Assembly: GCA_023423795.1 (NCBI GenBank)
Contig: JAFAEX010000131.1
Coordinates: 1 to 24,907, forward strand
Direction of reading: 5' to 3'
Length of the DNA stretch: 24,907 bases
DNA from: Chloroflexota bacterium
Lineage (GTDB): Bacteria; Chloroflexota; Chloroflexia; Thermomicrobiales; UBA6265
Shown: positions 20,996-24,907 of the stretch, piece by piece
How positions within the stretch are numbered: the stretch's first letter is position 1
Layout of the letters: each line of letters begins with the position of its first letter
Notes under the pieces: model-generated
Databases searched by the model: none
The model's input: only the letters and a program-made list of their open reading frames with translations
What the model was told of the DNA's origin: nothing
Program-made: the position numbers and the translations under genes

Positions 20996-22516
20996 ATGCT
21001 CGCGCGGGTTTACAGCTGCGCCACGGTCGGGCTGGACGGCGTGCTGGTCGAGGTCGAGGTGGACGTCGGCACCGGCCAGCCGGGCATGACCCTCGTCGGC
21101 CTGCCGGACGCCGCCGTGCGCGAAAGCCAGGAGCGGGTCCGCTCCGCCATCCGCAACAGCGGCGGCAAGTTCCCCCACGGCCGGGTCACGGTCAACCTCG
21201 CGCCGGCCGACCTCAAGAAGGCGGGGCCGATCTACGACCTGCCGATCGCGCTCGGCATCCTGATCGCCGGCAAGCAACTGGCCGCGCCGCCGCTCGACGA
21301 CGCGCTGGTGGTCGGGGAACTGTCATTGGACGGGATCGCCCGCCACGCGCCGGGCATCATCGCGATGATGGCCCTCGCCCAGGAAAAAGGCCTGAAGCGG
21401 GCGTTCGTCCCCGCGCCGGACGCGGCGGAGGCGGCGCTGGTGGACGGGGTGGCAGTCTACCCGGTGGCGACGCTGGCCGACCTCGTCAACCACCTCACCG
21501 GCGAGGCCCCGATCGCGCCCTTCGCGCCCGGCGCGGCGCCGGAGGCCGGCGCGTGGTTGGGCGTGGATTTCGCCGACGTGCGCGGGCAGGAGCACGTCAA
21601 GCGCGGCCTCGAAGTCGCCGCGGCCGGCGCCCATAACGTCTTGATGAGCGGTCCCCCAGGCTCCGGCAAGACGATGCTCTCGCGGGCGCTGCCGAGCATC
21701 CTGCCGCCGATGACGACCGACGAGGCGCTGGAAGTCACCCGCATCTACTCGATCCGTGGCCTGCTGCCGCCGGAGACGCCGATGCTGCGCGAGCGGCCGT
21801 TCCGCGCGCCACACCACACCACCAGTTACGTTGGCCTCGTCGGCGGCGGCTCGTGGCCGCGCCCCGGCGAGATCTCGCTCGCGCACCGCGGCGTCCTCTT
21901 TCTCGACGAACTCCCGGAGTTCGGCGCCACGAAACTCGAGGGCCTGCGCCAGCCGCTGGAGGACCGCCAGGTGACGCTGGCCCGCGCCGCGGGCACGCTC
22001 ACCTTCCCGGCCAACTTCACCCTTGTCGGCGCGATGAACCCCTGCCCCTGCGGCTATTTCGGCGACCCGGCCCGCGCCTGCCGCTGCGCGCCGTCGGCGG
22101 TGGCCCGCTACCAGAAGCGCATCTCCGGCCCGCTGCTGGACCGCATCGACATCCACCTCGAAGTGCCCCGCATCGAGCACGAGGCGCTGTCCGACCGCCG
22201 CCCCGGCGAACCGTCGGCAACGATCCGCGAGCGCATCGCCGCCGCCCGCGAACGGCAAACCGCCCGCTTCGCCGGCTCCGCGCTGCTGACCAACGCCGAC
22301 ATGGGCGCGCGCGAGGTCCAGCGCTACGCCGCCCCGGACGCCGCCGGCGAAGCCCTCATGAAGCAGGCCATGCGCGGCCTCAACCTCTCCGCCCGCGCCT
22401 ACCACCGCGTCCTGAAACTGGCCCGCACCATCGCCGACCTCGCCGGCTCCGAGGCCGTCACCGCGCCGCACGTAGCCGAGGCGCTGCAGTACCGCCCGCG
22501 GATCGCTGGGGAGTGA
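20996..22516 (+). CDS. YifB/ComM family Mg-chelatase-like AAA+ ATPase
   Basis: Cytosolic AAA+ protein of 506 aa. ComM relatives act as helicases promoting branch migration during natural transformation. An N-terminal ChlI-like domain (about residues 1-170, QPGMTLVGLPDAAVRESQERV) is followed by the AAA+ core: Walker A GPPGSGKT at 219-226, Walker B VLFLDELPEF near 300, and the cysteine-rich NPCPCGYFGDPARACRC near 345-363. A C-terminal Mg-chelatase domain follows (LSARAYHRVLKLARTIADL). The ATG at 20996 gives the conserved MLARVYSCA start and has GAAGGGG 9 bases upstream; a TTG at 20975 is an alternative. No dprA or competence gene is nearby. Confidence 0.95.
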   Translation: MLARVYSCATVGLDGVLVEVEVDVGTGQPGMTLVGLPDAAVRESQERVRSAIRNSGGKFPHGRVTVNLAPADLKKAGPIYDLPIALGILIAGKQLAAPPLDDALVVGELSLDGIARHAPGIIAMMALAQEKGLKRAFVPAPDAAEAALVDGVAVYPVATLADLVNHLTGEAPIAPFAPGAAPEAGAWLGVDFADVRGQEHVKRGLEVAAAGAHNVLMSGPPGSGKTMLSRALPSILPPMTTDEALEVTRIYSIRGLLPPETPMLRERPFRAPHHTTSYVGLVGGGSWPRPGEISLAHRGVLFLDELPEFGATKLEGLRQPLEDRQVTLARAAGTLTFPANFTLVGAMNPCPCGYFGDPARACRCAPSAVARYQKRISGPLLDRIDIHLEVPRIEHEALSDRRPGEPSATIRERIAAARERQTARFAGSALLTNADMGAREVQRYAAPDAAGEALMKQAMRGLNLSARAYHRVLKLARTIADLAGSEAVTAPHVAEALQYRPRIAGE

Positions 22517-22588
22517 CGGGCGCGGCTGGTCGATCGCGGTGTCGTAGCACGAGGGGCGGGCGCTCACGTTCGCGCGCGTCGCACCGGT

Positions 22589-22831
22589 CCCGGCCATAAA
22601 TGACCGGCTGAGAACGGAAAGGACGCTAAAGCGCCCTGAGCGCGGCGCGTGATCGGAGCGCCCTTATGGCGGTTGCCCAAACAGGGCGGCCACGGCCCGT
22701 GCTCAGCCCCGGAGGGGCTTCGTTGGCGTAGCCCGGGTTTTCAACCCCGGGCGGGCGTGGGCGATGGCCGGATCAATTTCGCAACCGTCATCAGGGTGCT
22801 TTCCCGGTTAGCCCGGTCATTCATGGCCGGG
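22589..22831. repeat. MITE-like composite palindromic element
   Basis: Termini CCCGGCCATAAATGACCGG (22589-22607) and the complement of 22813-22831 match at 18 of 19 bases, giving a 243-bp element in the 323-bp gap after yifB. Inside are smaller hairpins: GGACGCT/AGCGCCC near 22620-22636, AGCCCC/GGGGCT (22705-22719) and GCCCGGG/CCCGGGC (22731-22752). No coding frame is supported. It resembles short non-autonomous elements or REP-type clusters, and its right end may serve as terminator for the minus-strand gene at 22840. Confidence 0.7.
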
Positions 22832-22839
22832 CCGCTCAC

Positions 22840-23367
22840 TCACGCGGGTACCTCGATCCCGAATCCCGCCAGCACCTCGCGCGTCTTCTCCGGATCGAGC
22901 GGGCGCATGCCGCCCTGCGACGTCGGCGCAGCCTCGCACGCCCGGATCGTTTCGCGGTCGATCAGGCGGCGGAAGGCGATGAACGAGTCCCAGTAGCGCG
23001 CCAGATAGCAGATCGTCGGCCGGGCGCGCTCGTCCGGAGCGTCGAACGTGTGCCCACGATCACAACGGTAGATCGGGGTCATCGTCTTGCGCCGCTTCAG
23101 GTTGGTATTGCCGCATTCCGGGCAATACCGGATCGTCTTCTCGCAGGGCCATTGGCGAATCTCCTCGACCACGCCGAGCCCGAGCACGTGCCGGTCGCCG
23201 ACGATCAGCACGATGTCGCCCTTCCCGAGCCGCTTTGCGTTGTTGACGAACCCGTCGTAGGCGTACTCGCGCGACGGATCGTCGGCGTATCCCTCGTGCC
23301 CGTGGTACTGGCGCTGGTCGTCGTTGGTGACGAGCAACCACCAGCGGCGGATCGCGGCGTCCGTCAT
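22840..23367 (-). CDS. EVE/PUA-like domain protein with zinc ribbon
   Basis: Predicted cytosolic protein of 175 aa. The N-terminal RRWWLLVTNDDQRQYHGHEG, VNNAKRLGKGDIVLIVGDRH and GLGVVEEI segments look like an EVE/PUA-type fold, which often reads modified DNA or RNA bases. A zinc ribbon follows: C82-PE-C85, then C102-DRG-H106 (CxxC-x16-CxxxH). As I recall it, this arrangement occurs as the N-terminal part of predicted HNH restriction endonucleases. Here no HNH or other nuclease motif is present and the protein ends at about the expected module boundary, so it may be a stand-alone reader. ATG with GGGAGGG upstream. It lies 73 bases downstream of the MFS gene. Function uncertain. Confidence 0.6.
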   Translation of the reverse strand: MTDAAIRRWWLLVTNDDQRQYHGHEGYADDPSREYAYDGFVNNAKRLGKGDIVLIVGDRHVLGLGVVEEIRQWPCEKTIRYCPECGNTNLKRRKTMTPIYRCDRGHTFDAPDERARPTICYLARYWDSFIAFRRLIDRETIRACEAAPTSQGGMRPLDPEKTREVLAGFGIEVPA

Positions 23368-23440
23368 GGCCCTCCCTCGCCAATCATCCAGAGAGCGGTT
23401 CGTCGCATCCGTTCACCGTCGCGTGTAATCCGCCCGCGGC

Positions 23441-24730
23441 TCATCCTCGCTCCCCGCCCGGTGGCGGCAGCATCACCGACAGCGCCACGCACGCCAGACC
23501 GATCAGCGGCAGCGTGAGCAGGGCCGCGGAAAAACTGCCGGTCAGGTCGCGGACCATGCCGGCCATAACCGGGCCGAGCGCGGAGCCGGCGTACCCGACC
23601 GCCAGCACCATCCCCGCCGCCGCGCCAACGCGCCCGCCCGGCGCGACGTCCGCCGGCAGCAGCAGCGCCATCGCGAACAACCCCGCCACGCCGCACCCGG
23701 CCAGCGCCGGCCACAACCACGCCAGCACGCCGGCCGTCGGCGCGGTCACCAGCCCCGCCGCGCCGACGACGAACGCGGCCGACGCCAGCCCGCTCGGCCA
23801 GCGGCGCGACCCCATGCGGTCGGAGAGGATCGGGAAGCCGAGGATCGCCGGCAGCGTGGCCGCGTTGAACACGCCGAAAAACGCCCCGGCCCGCCCGGCA
23901 TCGACCCCGAGGTCTGCATACACCGCCGGCAGCCACGCCACCAGCAGGTAATAGCCGATCCCCTGCGCGGCGAACAGCAGCGCGACGATCCAGACGCGGC
24001 GATCCCGCCACGGCGACCACCCGGGCGCGACGGCGGCGGCACGGCCGGACCCCTCAACGCTCGGTTCGGGTCGTGGCCGTGGCGCCGGTTCGCCGGTTCC
24101 GGCGGATCGCCACGGGCGCAGCGCAACCAGCCAGACCAGCAGCGTGGCCGCCGAGAGCGCGCCCCAGAACAGCAGTGGGCCCCGCCAGCCGGCGTCGGGG
24201 AAGAAGCGCTCCTCCACCGGCAGCGTCAGCGAGGCGGCGGTGATCGAGCCGGCGATCAGGCCGCTCGCATACACCCCGGTCGCCAACCCGAGGCGGCCCG
24301 GAAAGAGCGACCGCGTCAGGCGGGGCAACGCCGGCTGCGCCAGCCCGATGCCCGCGCCGAACAGGATCGTCGCCGCCAGCAGCGCCGCCCAACTGCCCGA
24401 GAGCGCCCGCGCCGCGCCGCCGACCGTGACGGCGGCCAGCCCGAGCGCGATCGCCAGCGGCGCGCCCCGCCGGTCGGCGAACTGCCCGCCCGGCGCGGAC
24501 ACGAGGCCCATCATCACCGTCGGGATCGCCACCAGCAGGCTGGCCGCCGTCGCCGAGAGCCGCAGGTCGGCCACCAGCAGCGGCAGCAGCGGCCCCAGCC
24601 CGATGAACCCGGTCCGCAACGAAAAGGCGGCCAGCCACGCCAGCGCCAGCACGCCGCCGGGCGAGCGCCCGCCGGCCTCCGCCACCCGTCCACCGGCCCG
24701 TTCCCGCGTTGACGCCGCCACTGTTCCCAC
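23441..24730 (-). CDS. MFS transporter (CynX/NimT-like)
   Basis: Twelve-helix major facilitator protein, 429 aa. The loop after helix 2 reads GGQFADRRGAPLA, the characteristic GxxxDRxG motif. Two six-helix bundles flank a central hydrophilic loop (about residues 208-245, RPWRSAGTGEPAPRPRPEPS). The C-terminal half repeats the loop as GFPILSDRMGSRRW. The GTG at 24730 opens a short hydrophilic Arg/Gly tail before the first helix; AGGAG is 14 bases upstream, farther than ideal. Sequence style suggests the cyanate/nitroimidazole-type branch, but substrate cannot be assigned. The preceding 177 bases to the window end hold no supported gene. Confidence 0.9.
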   Translation of the reverse strand: MGTVAASTRERAGGRVAEAGGRSPGGVLALAWLAAFSLRTGFIGLGPLLPLLVADLRLSATAASLLVAIPTVMMGLVSAPGGQFADRRGAPLAIALGLAAVTVGGAARALSGSWAALLAATILFGAGIGLAQPALPRLTRSLFPGRLGLATGVYASGLIAGSITAASLTLPVEERFFPDAGWRGPLLFWGALSAATLLVWLVALRPWRSAGTGEPAPRPRPEPSVEGSGRAAAVAPGWSPWRDRRVWIVALLFAAQGIGYYLLVAWLPAVYADLGVDAGRAGAFFGVFNAATLPAILGFPILSDRMGSRRWPSGLASAAFVVGAAGLVTAPTAGVLAWLWPALAGCGVAGLFAMALLLPADVAPGGRVGAAAGMVLAVGYAGSALGPVMAGMVRDLTGSFSAALLTLPLIGLACVALSVMLPPPGGERG

Positions 24731-24907
24731 GTTGACAGCCCCGCTCCTCGATCCGCCCCATCATGGTCCCGTGGCCGGACACCCCGGCCGCGCGCGACGG
24801 TCCCCCACTCTGGACGACAACGGCAACCGGGAACCGTCGCGCACCTTCCTTCCCCCTTTCCCCGCGCCTCGCGCGGCGCGCGCCCGGGCCTCCACCCCGG
24901 CCCGCGC

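Noticed and set aside
22649..22996. Plus-strand 115-codon frame across the palindromic element
   Set aside because: It crosses the repeat and the antisense strand of the EVE-like gene, with no protein features.
1..24907. tRNA, rRNA or known riboswitch genes
   Set aside because: By eye I found no T-arm/anticodon pattern, rRNA segment or recognisable riboswitch core on either strand; a covariance-model search would be needed to be sure.
24731..24907. A gene at the right end of the window
   Set aside because: The 177 bases are GC-rich with no supported start, ribosome site or motif on either strand.

Overview
The window comes from a very GC-rich bacterial chromosome, and almost every CDS ends its codons in G or C. 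Gene content (yajQ-rimO, CUT2 sugar ABC importers, an ECF sigma factor with an RskA-like anti-sigma factor, a GAP/Sap-family membrane protein, YnfA, YifB), many GTG/TTG starts and several exported proteins whose mature N-terminus reads Q-D-[A/G]-T-P all suggest Chloroflexota, probably class Thermomicrobia. That assignment is an inference. A high-GC actinobacterium is the main alternative.

Layout: (1) 38-2140, minus strand: yajQ then rimO. (2) 2420-6698, plus strand: a CUT2 sugar/polyol importer with binding protein, permease and a single-domain FrcA-like ATPase, followed by an IolE-like TIM-barrel enzyme. Myo-inositol or a related polyol is a reasonable guess for the substrate. (3) 6846-12792, plus strand: a textbook sigma-70 promoter with an overlapping palindrome leads into a GntR/FadR regulator, a second CUT2 permease and binding protein, an exported aldose 1-epimerase with an apparent AUA start, and an RbsA-type double ATPase. 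This looks like a regulated hexose/pentose uptake operon. (4) 13028-14649: ECF sigma factor and its membrane anti-sigma factor. (5) 14868-18711: two related ~250-260 bp elements with inverted arrays of 11-bp iterons. They bracket a small membrane protein, a Tat-exported SH3-L,D-transpeptidase (both minus strand) and two tandem ferritin-like diiron proteins, one exported and one cytosolic. (6) 18814-22516: small membrane protein, a remnant of an FAD-dependent oxidoreductase, a Sap-like protein, YnfA, and YifB/ComM. (7) 22589-24730: a composite palindromic intergenic element, then (minus strand) a stand-alone EVE/PUA-like zinc-ribbon protein and an MFS transporter.

The intergenic DNA is unusually structured. 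It holds 7-bp-periodic G-tracts paired with inverted C-rich partners, perfect palindromes of 34 and 2x31 bp, hairpins at most junctions inside the two transporter operons, a MITE-like element, and the two 11-bp iteron elements. Both iteron elements sit at convergent gene junctions. They are the strongest candidate for an undescribed element in the window.
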